A stretch of 64,000 nt of DNA from Denitrificimonas halotolerans (GCF_034259425.1 NZ_JAXIVU010000001.1:186001-250000); one strand, 5' to 3'. Positions 7,508 through 16,964 are shown, counted from the stretch's first letter. Notes: generated by a model not told the origin, from the letters alone. Numbers and translations: made by a program.

Positions 7508-9337
7508 ATGACCACCCAGCAGCCGTTCGATGCTTCAGCTTTTTTACGTACTTGCACCCAACATCCTGGGGTGTACCGTATGTTTTCAGCAGACCAGCAA
7601 CTGCTCTATATCGGCAAAGCTAAAAATCTAAAAAACCGACTCAGCAGTTACTTCAAAAGCACCCTAGTCGCACCTAAAACTGCGGCTTTAGTGGCCAAGA
7701 TCGCCAATATTGAGTTAACCATTACAGCCAACGAAACAGAGGCCTTACTACTCGAGCAAACGCTAATCAAACAATGGCGACCGCCATATAACATTTTACT
7801 GCGCGATGATAAGAGCTATCCCTATGTAATTCTTTCAGCCAACGAATTTCCCCGCTTGGGCATTCATCGTGGCACAAAAAAACATAAAGGCCGTTATTTT
7901 GGCCCCTACCCAAGCTCCGGCGCTATCCGTGAAAGTCTAAGCCTATTGCAAAAGGCCTTTAAAGTGCGCCAATGTGAGGATAGTTTTTACAACAACCGCA
8001 GCCGACCTTGTTTGCAATACCAGATCCAGCGCTGTAAAGCACCTTGCGTTGGTTTGGTTAATGCCGCTGAATACGCTGAAGACGTTCGTCTTTCAGTCAT
8101 GTTCTTAGAGGGGCGCAGCAATGCTTTAACTGACGAACTCACTCATAGCATGGAAAGGGCCGCGCAAGCTTTAGATTTTGAAAAAGCGGCTTCGGTGCGT
8201 GATCAAATTTCTCTATTGCGTCGAGTACAAGACCAGCAAAGTATGGAAGGCGGTCATGGTGATGTCGATATTATTGCAGCAAGTGTAAGCTCGGGAGGAG
8301 CCAGTGTACATGTCATCAATGTGCGCGGTGGACGTGTATTAGGTAGCAACAATTTTTTTCCAAAAATGGCTATTGAAGAAGAATCCTCTGATGTTTTAGC
8401 TGCCTTTGCTGCACAATATTATTTAGGCCGTAAAGAGCATGACTTCCCTAGCGAGCTCATTGTTAGCAGCGACCATCCTGACTGGCCAGCAATTACTGAA
8501 GCCATTAAACAGCAGCGAGGTCAGCACATAGGTATTCGTTACCGTGTGCGCGGCACCCGTGCGCGTTGGCAAAAAATGGCCATAACTAACGCTGATCAAG
8601 CTTTACAAGCACGTTTAGCTAGTCGTACACAAATGGCGGCACGTTTCAATGCCTTAGCTAAAGCGCTCGATTTATCTGAACCACCGGCACACTTAGAATG
8701 CTTTGATATCAGCCATTCAAGCGGTGAGGCAACTGTCGCTTCTTGCGTAGTCTTTGGCCCTGAAGGACCACGCAAGTCAGATTACCGTATCTATAATATT
8801 GAAGGCATTACTGCTGGTGATGACTATGCAGCCATGCACCAAGTTCTACATCGTCGCCTGAGTAGCGCCCTAGAAAATAAGGGGAAACTACCTGACGTAC
8901 TTCTTGTTGATGGCGGTAAAGGCCAACTCAATATGGCCCGCGAAGTACTCACAGAGTTAAAAATTGAACAGATTTTACTATTAGGTGTAGCAAAAGGTGC
9001 GACCCGTAAAGCAGGCTTTGAAACTTTATATATCAATGACAGCAAAACAGAATTAAATTTACCTGAACACTCACCTGCTTTACATTTAATACAGCATATT
9101 CGTGACGAAGCTCACCGCTTTGCTATTACCGGACACCGTGCTCGCCGTGGAAAAACACGGCGCACCTCAACTTTAGAGGGGATTCCTGGAGTTGGTCCAA
9201 AACGTCGCCGCGAACTGCTAAAGTATTTTGGTGGCTTACAAGAGTTAAAGCGTGCTAGCGTTGAAGAAATCGCTAAAACGCCAGGAATTAGCAAAACTCT
9301 TGCTGAGTCTATATATAGTGCACTGCGCTCAGCGTAA
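7508..9337 (+). CDS. uvrC: UvrABC excinuclease subunit C
   Basis: UvrC makes both incisions around a lesion in nucleotide excision repair. This protein has an N-terminal GIY-YIG nuclease (PGVYRMF, LLYIGKAKNLKNRL), a UVR motif region near residues 205-240 (ALDFEKAASVRDQI), an RNase H-like domain (LECFDISH, LLVDGGKGQL) and C-terminal helix-hairpin-helix units (IPGVGPKRRR, TPGISKTLA). I chose ATG 7508 (MTTQQPFDASAF), which matches the usual UvrC start; ATG 7484 would add 8 residues and neither has a clear ribosome-binding site. Length is 609 residues, normal. In Pseudomonas gacA precedes uvrC; here the tnpB element lies upstream instead. Confidence 0.96.
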   Translation: MTTQQPFDASAFLRTCTQHPGVYRMFSADQQLLYIGKAKNLKNRLSSYFKSTLVAPKTAALVAKIANIELTITANETEALLLEQTLIKQWRPPYNILLRDDKSYPYVILSANEFPRLGIHRGTKKHKGRYFGPYPSSGAIRESLSLLQKAFKVRQCEDSFYNNRSRPCLQYQIQRCKAPCVGLVNAAEYAEDVRLSVMFLEGRSNALTDELTHSMERAAQALDFEKAASVRDQISLLRRVQDQQSMEGGHGDVDIIAASVSSGGASVHVINVRGGRVLGSNNFFPKMAIEEESSDVLAAFAAQYYLGRKEHDFPSELIVSSDHPDWPAITEAIKQQRGQHIGIRYRVRGTRARWQKMAITNADQALQARLASRTQMAARFNALAKALDLSEPPAHLECFDISHSSGEATVASCVVFGPEGPRKSDYRIYNIEGITAGDDYAAMHQVLHRRLSSALENKGKLPDVLLVDGGKGQLNMAREVLTELKIEQILLLGVAKGATRKAGFETLYINDSKTELNLPEHSPALHLIQHIRDEAHRFAITGHRARRGKTRRTSTLEGIPGVGPKRRRELLKYFGGLQELKRASVEEIAKTPGISKTLAESIYSALRSA

Positions 9338-9376
9338 ACTGCGTCTTCCATTCTTTGCTAAGAAAAGAATTATCCA

Positions 9377-9937
9377 ATGAACATTCCAAACATCATAACT
9401 CTCATGCGCGTGGCACTAATCCCCGTTTTCATTATTCTATTTTATCTGCCTCTTTCTTGGAGCTATTGGGCTGCCAGTGCAGTATTTGCCTTCGCTAGCT
9501 TAACAGACTGGCTCGATGGTTACCTTGCTCGGCGCTTAAATCAAAGCACCCCTTTCGGTGCTTTTTTAGATCCAGTCGCAGACAAACTCATTGTTGCTGT
9601 GGCTTTAGTTTTATTAGTAGCTGAACATGCCAATCTTTGGCTTACTCTGCCCGCCATTATTATTATCTGTCGTGAAATCATGGTTTCAGCTTTACGAGAG
9701 TGGATGGCAGAGCTTGGTGAGCGTGCACAAGTAGCGGTTTCTAATATTGGTAAGTGGAAGACCGCCGCACAAATGGTGGCATTGATTATTTTACTCGCCA
9801 ATCCTCCAGTATTTACTCACTGGGTGATCGGTGGCTATTTACTACTAATCATTTCTGCCGGCCTTACTTTGTGGTCAATGGTCCAATATTTACTAGCAGC
9901 AAAACCGCATTTACACACAAAAAACACAAAACGATAA
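9377..9937 (+). CDS. pgsA: CDP-diacylglycerol-glycerol-3-phosphate 3-phosphatidyltransferase
   Basis: This 186-residue inner-membrane enzyme commits CDP-diacylglycerol to phosphatidylglycerol synthesis. The CDP-alcohol phosphotransferase signature D-G-x2-A-R-x8-G-x3-D-x3-D is complete, from DWLDGYLARR to FGAFLDPVADK (about residues 38-66). Several hydrophobic helices follow, and the C-terminus is short and basic. The gene lies 39 bases behind uvrC, and the uvrC-pgsA pair is typical of pseudomonads. The promoter of the following tRNA genes begins just after its stop. Confidence 0.96.
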   Translation: MNIPNIITLMRVALIPVFIILFYLPLSWSYWAASAVFAFASLTDWLDGYLARRLNQSTPFGAFLDPVADKLIVAVALVLLVAEHANLWLTLPAIIIICREIMVSALREWMAELGERAQVAVSNIGKWKTAAQMVALIILLANPPVFTHWVIGGYLLLIISAGLTLWSMVQYLLAAKPHLHTKNTKR

Positions 9938-9954
9938 CTTTTTTAAAAAAAAGC

Positions 9955-9982
9955 TTGACACCCTTTTCGCCTTGGCTATAAT
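9955..9982 (+). promoter_or_regulatory. consensus sigma70 promoter for tRNA-Gly/tRNA-Cys
   Basis: Perfect TTGACA (9955-9960) and perfect TATAAT (9977-9982) hexamers are 16 bp apart. Transcription would start near 9989, about 15 bases before the tRNA-Gly 5' end, as expected for a strong stable-RNA promoter. Confidence 0.92.
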
Positions 9983-10003
9983 AGCTGCCGTCAACAAGAC
10001 ATT

Positions 10004-10079
<76 letters not shown>

Positions 10080-10121
10080 AATTCTACTTGAAGATGCCGC
10101 TAAAAGCGGCGTTTTCATTTA

Positions 10122-10195
10122 GGCCGAGTGGTAGAGTGGTTATGCAGCGGATTGCAAATCCGTGAACGCCGGTTCGATTCCGGCCTCGGCCTCCA
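10122..10195 (+). tRNA. tRNA-Cys (GCA)
   Basis: This is a 74-nt cloverleaf with acceptor GGCCGAG/CTCGGCC, anticodon GCA within GGATTGCAAATCC, T-loop GGTTCGATTCC, and an encoded CCA. It is co-transcribed with tRNA-Gly. In many Pseudomonas a tRNA-Leu follows as the third gene; none is seen here before the terminator. Confidence 0.97.
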
Positions 10196-10199
10196 AATC

Positions 10200-10235
10200 A
10201 AAAGCCCCTAGCAGAAATGCATAGGGGCTTTTTTT
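10200..10235 (+). terminator. terminator of the tRNA-Gly/Cys unit
   Basis: The stem AAAGCCCCTA / TAGGGGCTTT has an 11-base loop and is followed by a T run. Confidence 0.92.
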
Positions 10236-10392
10236 GTTATTAGCCTCACGCCATCTTGCCCCATAGATCCTGAGATCCTACTAAACTAAATTTAACTTTA
10301 GTGCTCCAACGCAGTATAACTATAGTATAAGCCACGACAACAATAGCAATCATAAAGCTTATTTCTTTCTAGACAGCTGAGGACTCAAAATT

Positions 10393-11049
10393 ATGCGCCA
10401 TTTCGGTATTTTCAGTTTGATATTACTTACTACCATATTAAGCGCTTGCCAGGTCTTCAATCGCCAATCCACCACGGACAACACGACACAAAAATCAATA
10501 CGTCTCCAAGGCCACCTTACCCAAGATGAGCATGAACGTTGGATTTTTCACCCTTGCAACCAAGAAACCGGTTCGATATTACAACCTTCACACGAACTGT
10601 CCAAAGAAATCGAAGACCTCGCACCCGAAGCACCTCATGGTTTGTTTGCAGATTTAAGCGGCCACTACAACGAAAAAAATCACTTCACACCAACACAGCG
10701 CTATCGCTTACAAACTGAAGGGTTCAATTGCAACGATCCTGACTTTACACGCCTACTGGTTAGAGCCAGTGGTAACGAACCTTTCTGGTCACTCCTACAA
10801 ACACCAAAAGGATTAATCTTTCACCTACCAAATCAATCTGCACTCGCCCTCCCCTATATGGAAGAAAAACTACCAGACGGTCGCTACCACCTAAGCACTG
10901 AAGCCAATGACTTACTACTACGACTCTGGCTTACACCACAAAGCTGTACCGACAACATGAGCGGAACAGTGCACCACTTAACTGCAAGACTGCAATGGAA
11001 TGAAAATATCCACTATGGCTGCGCTTCGTTTGGCGGCCTTCGTCAGTAG
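10393..11049 (+). CDS. COG3650-like lipoprotein of unknown function
   Basis: This 218-residue protein starts with a lipoprotein signal peptide whose lipobox is LSAC (Cys19), so it is membrane-anchored and exported. The middle carries ASGNEPFWSL and the end carries CTDNMSGTVHHLTARLQWN...YGCASFG. Both are hallmark blocks of uncharacterised bacterial lipoproteins in COG3650, some of which are annotated as NlpE-like or heat-shock-like. Cys residues are spread through the mature part and could form disulfides. It follows the tRNA terminator and faces slyX, so it is monocistronic. No specific role can be assigned. Confidence 0.8.
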   Translation: MRHFGIFSLILLTTILSACQVFNRQSTTDNTTQKSIRLQGHLTQDEHERWIFHPCNQETGSILQPSHELSKEIEDLAPEAPHGLFADLSGHYNEKNHFTPTQRYRLQTEGFNCNDPDFTRLLVRASGNEPFWSLLQTPKGLIFHLPNQSALALPYMEEKLPDGRYHLSTEANDLLLRLWLTPQSCTDNMSGTVHHLTARLQWNENIHYGCASFGGLRQ

Positions 11050-11152
11050 CCATATACATCATTACCGCCGACCCGAGATCCTCCCAAAGTTTTATATAAG
11101 TCACTCTTTAATCAAGTAGCGACTTATATAAAACATGCAAGATCTCAATGAT

Positions 11153-11356
11153 TTAATAATGAGGTGGCGGATCATTCGGCGTTTCATTAAATTGATTGCT
11201 CAAACCAACTTGACGCTGCGCTAACAGTTTGAGCTGAGTCTCCATGCGCGCAATTAATCGCTGCTGTTCCACAATGACATCATTGAGCGTAGCAATGGTG
11301 TCATCTTGAAAGGCTTGGCGTATTTCTAATTCGGCCACACGCTCTTCAATACTCAT
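11153..11356 (-). CDS. slyX: SlyX family protein
   Basis: This 67-residue protein is almost entirely a heptad-patterned coiled coil, ending in the conserved SlyX C-terminus (PPPHY). The family function is unknown. Its ATG overlaps the stop of the HIT-family gene by four bases, so the two are translationally coupled. Confidence 0.93.
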   Translation of the reverse strand: MSIEERVAELEIRQAFQDDTIATLNDVIVEQQRLIARMETQLKLLAQRQVGLSNQFNETPNDPPPHY

Positions 11357-11787
11357 AATGCCGCTTCAGCTCCAGTCAACCACATTTCTGAAAGCGCCTC
11401 ATATAAACGCCCACTGACTGTAGCCAGCTCATCAGATGAATATGGCTGAGCGTTTCCACTCCCCCAAACTGGTGCAGGCCAGGCCTCATCATGCTTCATA
11501 CGCACCACAACATGCATATGCAACTGACTGACCACATTACCCAACGTAGCAATGTTAATTTTATCCGCTTGGTAAAAGTCTTTTAATACCAAGCCAACAG
11601 CACTTGTTTCCCGCCATAACTGCTGCTGCTGCTCTGCAGTCAAATTAAAAACCTCCCTCACCAACGACACACGAGGAACCAAGATCAACCACGGATAGCG
11701 ACTGTCATTCATTAATAAAACCCGACAGAGCGGAAAATCTCCCAACGGAACAGTATCGCTCACCAAGCGCGGATCCAATTCAAACAT
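11353..11787 (-). CDS. HIT (histidine triad) domain protein
   Basis: This 144-residue HIT-superfamily protein is probably a nucleotide hydrolase or transferase. The fold is suggested by FPLCRVLLMNDSRYPWLILVPR near the N-terminus and the active-site strand VSQLHMHVVVR near residue 100. The usual HxHxHxx triad appears as QLHMHVV: the first His is Gln, while the two others, including the one expected to be nucleophilic, are kept. ATG 11787 is chosen because GAGGTGG lies about 6 bases upstream; a GTG at 11796 would fall inside that site. The substrate is unknown. Confidence 0.88.
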   Translation of the reverse strand: MFELDPRLVSDTVPLGDFPLCRVLLMNDSRYPWLILVPRVSLVREVFNLTAEQQQQLWRETSAVGLVLKDFYQADKINIATLGNVVSQLHMHVVVRMKHDEAWPAPVWGSGNAQPYSSDELATVSGRLYEALSEMWLTGAEAAL

Positions 11788-12046
11788 AAATACCACCTCT
11801 TCCTTTATTATTCAGCAACTCAATCTCAGCAGATCTAACTGCAAGACCTATTACTGCAACTATAAATGTTTTCTTGAGTTTACGTCCGAATTAAGCACAC
11901 CTATCTGAATCTTAGCTGAATGGATTAGTTACAGGGGTGGTAGCCAAGATGAAATCAATCTATGATATGCCCCACTAAAAAGAACACCCTGCCGGCAAAT
12001 GTTTTGCAGGCAAAGCAATCATCAGAGTCAATCAAGGAGCATTCTT

Positions 12047-13378
12047 ATGCAAATGATTAAGTTGAGCGTTATTGCCTTAGCAGTAGCCGCAGCAAGTACA
12101 CAAATGGCAGTTGCTAGCCAACAGTCGCAGTCCAATGGTTTCATCGAAGACAGCAAGCTGGATGCCCATGCACGCGTTCTGTACATGAACCGTGACTTTC
12201 GTAACAACCACGATATGGAAAAGAGCGGCGAACGCCAAAGCTACCGCGAAGACTTAGGTCTTGGCTTAAAAGCTATTTATGAGTCAGGCTTTACCCAAGG
12301 CACCGTAGGTTTTGGTGTTGATGCCTTTGGATTACAAGGTATTAAATTAGACTCCGGTAAAGGTCGCCACGGCAATGGCCTGTTCCCAACAGACGGACGT
12401 TCAGATAAGGCACAAGACAATTACAGCCAAGCTGGCGGTGCGGTTAAAGCGCGCATCTCTAACACCACTTTAAAGTACGGTGAGCAGTTTGTTGATCTTC
12501 CAGTACTTTCTACTGACGATGCACGCCTACTTCCAGAAACCGCAACCGGTTTCTTAATCACCAGCAACGAAATTGAAAACCTAGAGCTGCATGCCGGTCA
12601 CTTCACTGCTTTAACAGCAATGGATCAAACCTATCATGACAGCACTGAGAACAAGATTTTTGGTGACAAGGAGAAAGTTACTTTACGCTCACTTGACTTA
12701 GTTGGCGGCCGTTACAATTTCACTAATGACTTAAGTGCTGCTTACTTCTACTCTGATGCAGATGTAGGCCATAAAAATGCTAATGAAGCTCGTATTAAAA
12801 AGCATTACACCAATGTAAATTACAACTTACCATTGGCTAACGCACAGAACTTAAACTTCGACTTCAATATGTATAACACGAAGTTTAACAACAAAGATGA
12901 CAGCAAAAAGAGTACCAACAACGTTTGGAGCTTAGCAGCCGCTTACAACTTCCTCGACGCACACACCCTAACCTTCGCTCATCAGCGTGTAACCGGTGGA
13001 AATGACGGTGGTTATGTATACGGCTATGACGGTGGCGGTGCTGTGTACTTGGCGAACGATGTTCAGTACAACGGCTTTCATCAGAAAGGTGAGAAATCTT
13101 TCCAGGCACGTTATGACTTAGACATGGCCACTTACGGTGTTCCTGGTCTAAGTTTTATGACCCGCTATATACGTGGTAGCAACATTGATAGCGGTACACG
13201 CAACGATGGTAAAAACTGGGAGCGTGACATCGAAGCGAAGTACGTTCTACAGAGCGGTGTGGCTAAGGACCTATCCTTCCGCGTGCGTCAAGCCACTTAC
13301 CGTGCAAACGATGCAGCGAATAAAGCTGACAACAACGAAGTTCGTCTGATTGTTGAGTACCCACTAAGCATTTTATAA
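12047..13378 (+). CDS. OprD-family outer-membrane porin
   Basis: This 443-residue precursor has a signal peptide (MQMIKLSVIALAVAAASTQMAVA) followed by an N-terminus typical of the OprD/Occ porins (GFIEDSKLDAHARVLYMNRDF), alternating beta strands, and a C-terminal strand ending in LIVEYPLSIL. Members form 18-stranded channels for amino acids or small carboxylates. The exact substrate and subfamily (OccD or OccK) cannot be decided by eye. AAGGAG at 12034-12039 fixes ATG 12047; the frame upstream is not coding. A terminator follows. An OprD porin next to proS is also the arrangement in Pseudomonas aeruginosa. Confidence 0.93.
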   Translation: MQMIKLSVIALAVAAASTQMAVASQQSQSNGFIEDSKLDAHARVLYMNRDFRNNHDMEKSGERQSYREDLGLGLKAIYESGFTQGTVGFGVDAFGLQGIKLDSGKGRHGNGLFPTDGRSDKAQDNYSQAGGAVKARISNTTLKYGEQFVDLPVLSTDDARLLPETATGFLITSNEIENLELHAGHFTALTAMDQTYHDSTENKIFGDKEKVTLRSLDLVGGRYNFTNDLSAAYFYSDADVGHKNANEARIKKHYTNVNYNLPLANAQNLNFDFNMYNTKFNNKDDSKKSTNNVWSLAAAYNFLDAHTLTFAHQRVTGGNDGGYVYGYDGGGAVYLANDVQYNGFHQKGEKSFQARYDLDMATYGVPGLSFMTRYIRGSNIDSGTRNDGKNWERDIEAKYVLQSGVAKDLSFRVRQATYRANDAANKADNNEVRLIVEYPLSIL

Positions 13379-13405
13379 TGCCTCAGCGGTAAACTCGCAT
13401 CATTC

Positions 13406-13438
13406 AAGAAACCCAGCCTCGGCTGGGTTTCTTGTTTT
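13406..13438 (+). terminator. terminator of the porin gene
   Basis: A long stem AAGAAACCCAGCC / GGCTGGGTTTCTT is followed by GTTTT, 28 bases past the porin stop. Confidence 0.9.
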
Positions 13439-13563
13439 CATCAGATCGTAAAGCATGCTAACACCGTTAGCATTAACTTCATCGTGCAGCCCTATAGCAC
13501 GCAACCGAACCAAATGCGCTACAATAACGCTCTTCTTTCACCTTTTAAATGTAGATCTTAGCC

Positions 13564-15279
13564 ATGCGTACCAGCCAGTATTTGCTTTCCACGTTAAAAG
13601 AAACTCCGACCGATGCTGTTGTGATCAGCCACCAACTAATGCTCCGTGCCGGTATGATCCGTCGTCTTGCTTCCGGCCTTTACACTTGGCTACCTCTGGG
13701 CTTGCGTGTATTGCGTAAAGCTGAAGCTATAGTGCGCGAAGAAATGAATGCTGCCGGTGCTTTAGAAGTTTTAATGCCCGCTATTCAACCTGCTGAGCTC
13801 TGGCAGGAATCAGGTCGCTGGGAAGAATACGGCCCTGAACTACTACGCTTAAAAGATCGTCATCAGCGCGAGTTTTGTGTAGGACCCACTCACGAAGAAG
13901 TGATCACCGACTTAGCCCGCAATGAGCTCAGCAGTTACCGGCAGTTACCAGTAAACTTCTACCAAATTCAAACCAAATTCCGTGATGAAATTCGTCCACG
14001 CTTTGGTTTAATGCGTGGCCGCGAATTCATCATGAAAGACGCTTACTCTTTCCATGACAGTCAAGAATCACTGCAGGAAACCTACGACCGGATGCATCAA
14101 GCCTATAGCAATATCTTTACCCGTTTAGGCTTAAATTTCCGTCCAGTCGAAGCCGATACAGGTTCTATAGGCGGTACAGGATCCCATGAGTTCCACGTTT
14201 TAGCTGCATCTGGCGAAGATGATATTGCATTCAGCACTGTTTCAAACTACGCAGCCAACATTGAAAAAGCCGAAGCGATTCCACGCGAAAGCAGTCGCGG
14301 CGAGGCAACAGAAACACTACGCTTAGTTGATACACCTGACACAAAAACCATTGAAGACTTATCTACCAAGTTCTCCATTGCCCCTGATAAAACAGTTAAA
14401 ACCTTAATTGTGCGAGGTTCAGAAGAAGGCACTTTAATAGCATTGGTTATACGCGGTGATCATACGCTCAACGAAATTAAAGCAGCTAATCACCCTCAGG
14501 TTGCCTCCCCTCTTGAGTTTGCAAGCGATGCTGAAATATTTGATGTATGCGGTGCCTACCCAGGCTCTTTAGGCCCTAAAGATCTATCAATCCCATGCAT
14601 CATCGACCGCTCTGTTGCCTTCATGAGCGACTTTGCAGCTGGTGCTAACCAAGAAGATAAGCATTGGTTTGGCTTAAATTGGGAGCGTGACTTAGAGATT
14701 CCAGAAATTGCTGACCTGCGCAACGTCGTAGCCGGCGATCCAAGCCCCGACGGTCAAGGTGTCCTAGAAATTAAACGTGGTATCGAAGTAGGCCATATCT
14801 TCCAGCTAGGCACCAAGTACAGTGAGTCAATGAACTGTACTGTCATGGGTGAAAATGGCAAACCAACAACCTTAACCATGGGATGCTACGGTATTGGTGT
14901 GTCTCGTGTAGTTGCCGCCGCCATTGAGCAAAACCACGATGAACGCGGTATTATATGGCCAGCTGCTTTAGCACCTTTTGATGTGGCTATTGTACCTATG
15001 AAGTATGAAAAAGCTGAAGTTAAAGAAGCAACAGACAAGCTCTATAACGAACTGTCAGCAGCAGGTTTCAGCGTGTTGCTGGATGACCGCGACAAAAAAA
15101 CCAGCCCTGGCGTTAAATTTGCTGACATGGAACTCATTGGTATTCCACAACGAATTGTCATTAGCGAACGCAGTTTAAAAGAAGGCACGCTGGAGTACAA
15201 AGGTCGCCGTGATACTGAAAGCCAACACATCGCTATCGATGAAGCGCTAGCAGTAATCAGTCAACAATTACGCGGGTGA
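13564..15279 (+). CDS. proS: prolyl-tRNA synthetase
   Basis: This 571-residue class II synthetase of the bacterial type charges tRNA-Pro. The N-terminus is canonical (MRTSQYLLSTLKETPTDA). Motif 2 region FRDEIRPRFGLMRGREFIMKD lies near residues 139-160, an inserted YbaK-like editing domain follows (about residues 240-380), motif 3 is GCYGIGVSR (about residue 440), and a C-terminal anticodon-binding domain ends the protein. The tRNA-Pro gene in this window lies some 20 kb away. A possible -10 (TACAAT) sits shortly upstream of the start. Confidence 0.97.
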   Translation: MRTSQYLLSTLKETPTDAVVISHQLMLRAGMIRRLASGLYTWLPLGLRVLRKAEAIVREEMNAAGALEVLMPAIQPAELWQESGRWEEYGPELLRLKDRHQREFCVGPTHEEVITDLARNELSSYRQLPVNFYQIQTKFRDEIRPRFGLMRGREFIMKDAYSFHDSQESLQETYDRMHQAYSNIFTRLGLNFRPVEADTGSIGGTGSHEFHVLAASGEDDIAFSTVSNYAANIEKAEAIPRESSRGEATETLRLVDTPDTKTIEDLSTKFSIAPDKTVKTLIVRGSEEGTLIALVIRGDHTLNEIKAANHPQVASPLEFASDAEIFDVCGAYPGSLGPKDLSIPCIIDRSVAFMSDFAAGANQEDKHWFGLNWERDLEIPEIADLRNVVAGDPSPDGQGVLEIKRGIEVGHIFQLGTKYSESMNCTVMGENGKPTTLTMGCYGIGVSRVVAAAIEQNHDERGIIWPAALAPFDVAIVPMKYEKAEVKEATDKLYNELSAAGFSVLLDDRDKKTSPGVKFADMELIGIPQRIVISERSLKEGTLEYKGRRDTESQHIAIDEALAVISQQLRG

Positions 15280-15289
15280 CTTAACACAC

Positions 15290-15327
15290 GCGTCTAGCCC
15301 TAAAAACTAGGGCTAGACGCTTATATT
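15290..15327 (+). terminator. terminator of proS
   Basis: A 13-bp perfect stem GCGTCTAGCCCTA / TAGGGCTAGACGC with a 5-base loop is followed by TTATATTT. Confidence 0.85.
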
Positions 15328-15387
15328 TGCCCTAGCAGAGGATAACTGACGACTCTTGATTAAGGACGGGACATTCATTTCCTTTGC

Positions 15388-15834
15388 TCAATTTTGCTGA
15401 TCAAGCAACCGACGCACAGCATTCATCTCGTAACCTCGCTGCACTAAAAAACGGCTTTGTTTCGCTTTATCTTTTATATCAATTATTTTTCCATCAAATC
15501 GACGCTGCCATAAGTCATGCATATTATTATCCCAATCGATATCCGCCTCATTTAACGCCCGATCAATACCAGAACGTTCCAACCCGCGGCACAACAACTC
15601 TTCACGTATACGCATTGGTCCTCGTCCTGCATTAGCACGGCTGCGTATATAGCTTTCTAAATAACGCTCTTCAGACAGCAAGCCCTCTTCAACTAAGCGC
15701 TGCAACTCTAATTCTACCAACTCTGTATCCGCACCACGCTGCTGCAGCTTCCGTACTAGCTCCACATACCCATGCTCACGTCGTGCTAGCAGATTCATAG
15801 CTGCTCGACGAATAGAAACAGGCGTATCTAACAT
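15388..15834 (-). CDS. recX: regulatory protein RecX
   Basis: This 148-residue RecX binds RecA filaments and limits strand exchange. It has the three-helix repeat architecture (RRAAMNLLARREHGYVELVR, LSEERYLESYIRSRANAGRGP, GYEMNAVRRLL). ATG 15834 is preceded by GAGGA at good spacing; the frame continues upstream but those codons fall in the recA-recX hairpin. It lies downstream of recA on the same strand, with a terminator-like hairpin between them that should hold RecX below RecA levels. Confidence 0.93.
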   Translation of the reverse strand: MLDTPVSIRRAAMNLLARREHGYVELVRKLQQRGADTELVELELQRLVEEGLLSEERYLESYIRSRANAGRGPMRIREELLCRGLERSGIDRALNEADIDWDNNMHDLWQRRFDGKIIDIKDKAKQSRFLVQRGYEMNAVRRLLDQQN

Positions 15835-15845
15835 AATATCCTCAC

Positions 15846-15881
15846 AAAAAAACGGCATGTGCCGTAGCAACATGCCGTTTT
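15846..15881 (-). terminator. attenuating terminator between recA and recX
   Basis: On the minus strand AAAACGGCATG and CATGCCGTTTT form an 11-bp stem ending in a T7 run, 12 bases before recX. Partial read-through would give recX at a fraction of recA output, as known in E. coli. Confidence 0.85.
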
Positions 15882-15908
15882 ATACAACCTCAATACTGAG
15901 CGACTGAA

Positions 15909-16964
15909 TTAACTATCAACTTGCTCAACGTTAGGCACTTCGAGCGACTCCGCTTCCTCTTTTTTACTTGGCGTTGCTGGCGCTAGCAACTGTTTACGAA
16001 TTTCTTTCTCTAGCGCTTCGCAGATCTCGGGATTCTCTTCAAGATAACGAGCAGAGTTTGCTTTACCTTGCCCCATACGCACGCCTTTATGGCTATACCA
16101 AGCACCTGCTTTTTCAATTAAGCCCTGCTGCACACCCAAGTCAATAATCTCACCTGTACGATAAATGCCTTTACCATACAAAATTTGGAACTCAGCTTGA
16201 CGAAATGGGGCGGCTACTTTGTTCTTCACAACTTTAACGCGGGTTTCATTACCGATGATCTCATCACCTTCTTTTACCGCGCCAATACGACGAATATCTA
16301 AGCGTACTGATGAATAGAACTTCAGCGCATTACCACCAGTTGTGGTCTCTGGGCTACCGAACATTACGCCAATTTTCATACGGATTTGGTTAATAAAAAT
16401 GACCAAGCAATTAGCATTTTTAATATTACCAGTGATTTTACGTAGAGCTTGGCTCATAAGGCGTGCCTGCAAACCTACGTGAGAGTCCCCCATATCTCCT
16501 TCAATTTCTGCTTTAGGTACCAACGCAGCAACAGAGTCAACCACAATGACATCCATTGCGTTAGAACGCACTAACATATCGGTAATTTCCAGTGCCTGCT
16601 CACCGGTATCAGGCTGCGAAACATAAAGATCATCAACGTTTACACCTAGCTTGCCGGCGTATTCTGGATCTAACGCATGCTCAGCATCAACAAACGCACA
16701 AGTTGCACCCATTTTCTGCGCTTGAGCAATCACCTCTAGTGTTAGTGTTGTTTTACCTGAAGACTCTGGGCCATAGATTTCAACAATACGGCCCTTGGGC
16801 AAACCACCTATCCCAAGCGCAATATCTAGACCCAGTGAACCGGTCGAGATTGCAGGAATAGCAACACGCTCATGGTCCCCCATGCGCATCACTGCACCTT
16901 TACCAAACTGACGCTCAATTTGCCCAAGCGCAGCTGCTAAAGCTTTTTTCTTATTCTCGTCCAT
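15909..16964 (-). CDS. recA: recombinase RecA
   Basis: This 351-residue RecA catalyses homologous pairing and stimulates LexA self-cleavage. Walker A is GPESSGKTT (residues 65-73), followed by the Walker B region VIVVDSVAAL, loop L2 with the NQIRMKIGVMFGSPETTTGG block, and an acidic C-terminal tail (KKEEAESLEVPNVEQ). All core blocks are intact. A LexA-type box lies about 40 bases upstream of the start. The recX gene follows and pncC precedes it, the usual Pseudomonas arrangement. Confidence 0.98.
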   Translation of the reverse strand: MDENKKKALAAALGQIERQFGKGAVMRMGDHERVAIPAISTGSLGLDIALGIGGLPKGRIVEIYGPESSGKTTLTLEVIAQAQKMGATCAFVDAEHALDPEYAGKLGVNVDDLYVSQPDTGEQALEITDMLVRSNAMDVIVVDSVAALVPKAEIEGDMGDSHVGLQARLMSQALRKITGNIKNANCLVIFINQIRMKIGVMFGSPETTTGGNALKFYSSVRLDIRRIGAVKEGDEIIGNETRVKVVKNKVAAPFRQAEFQILYGKGIYRTGEIIDLGVQQGLIEKAGAWYSHKGVRMGQGKANSARYLEENPEICEALEKEIRKQLLAPATPSKKEEAESLEVPNVEQVDS

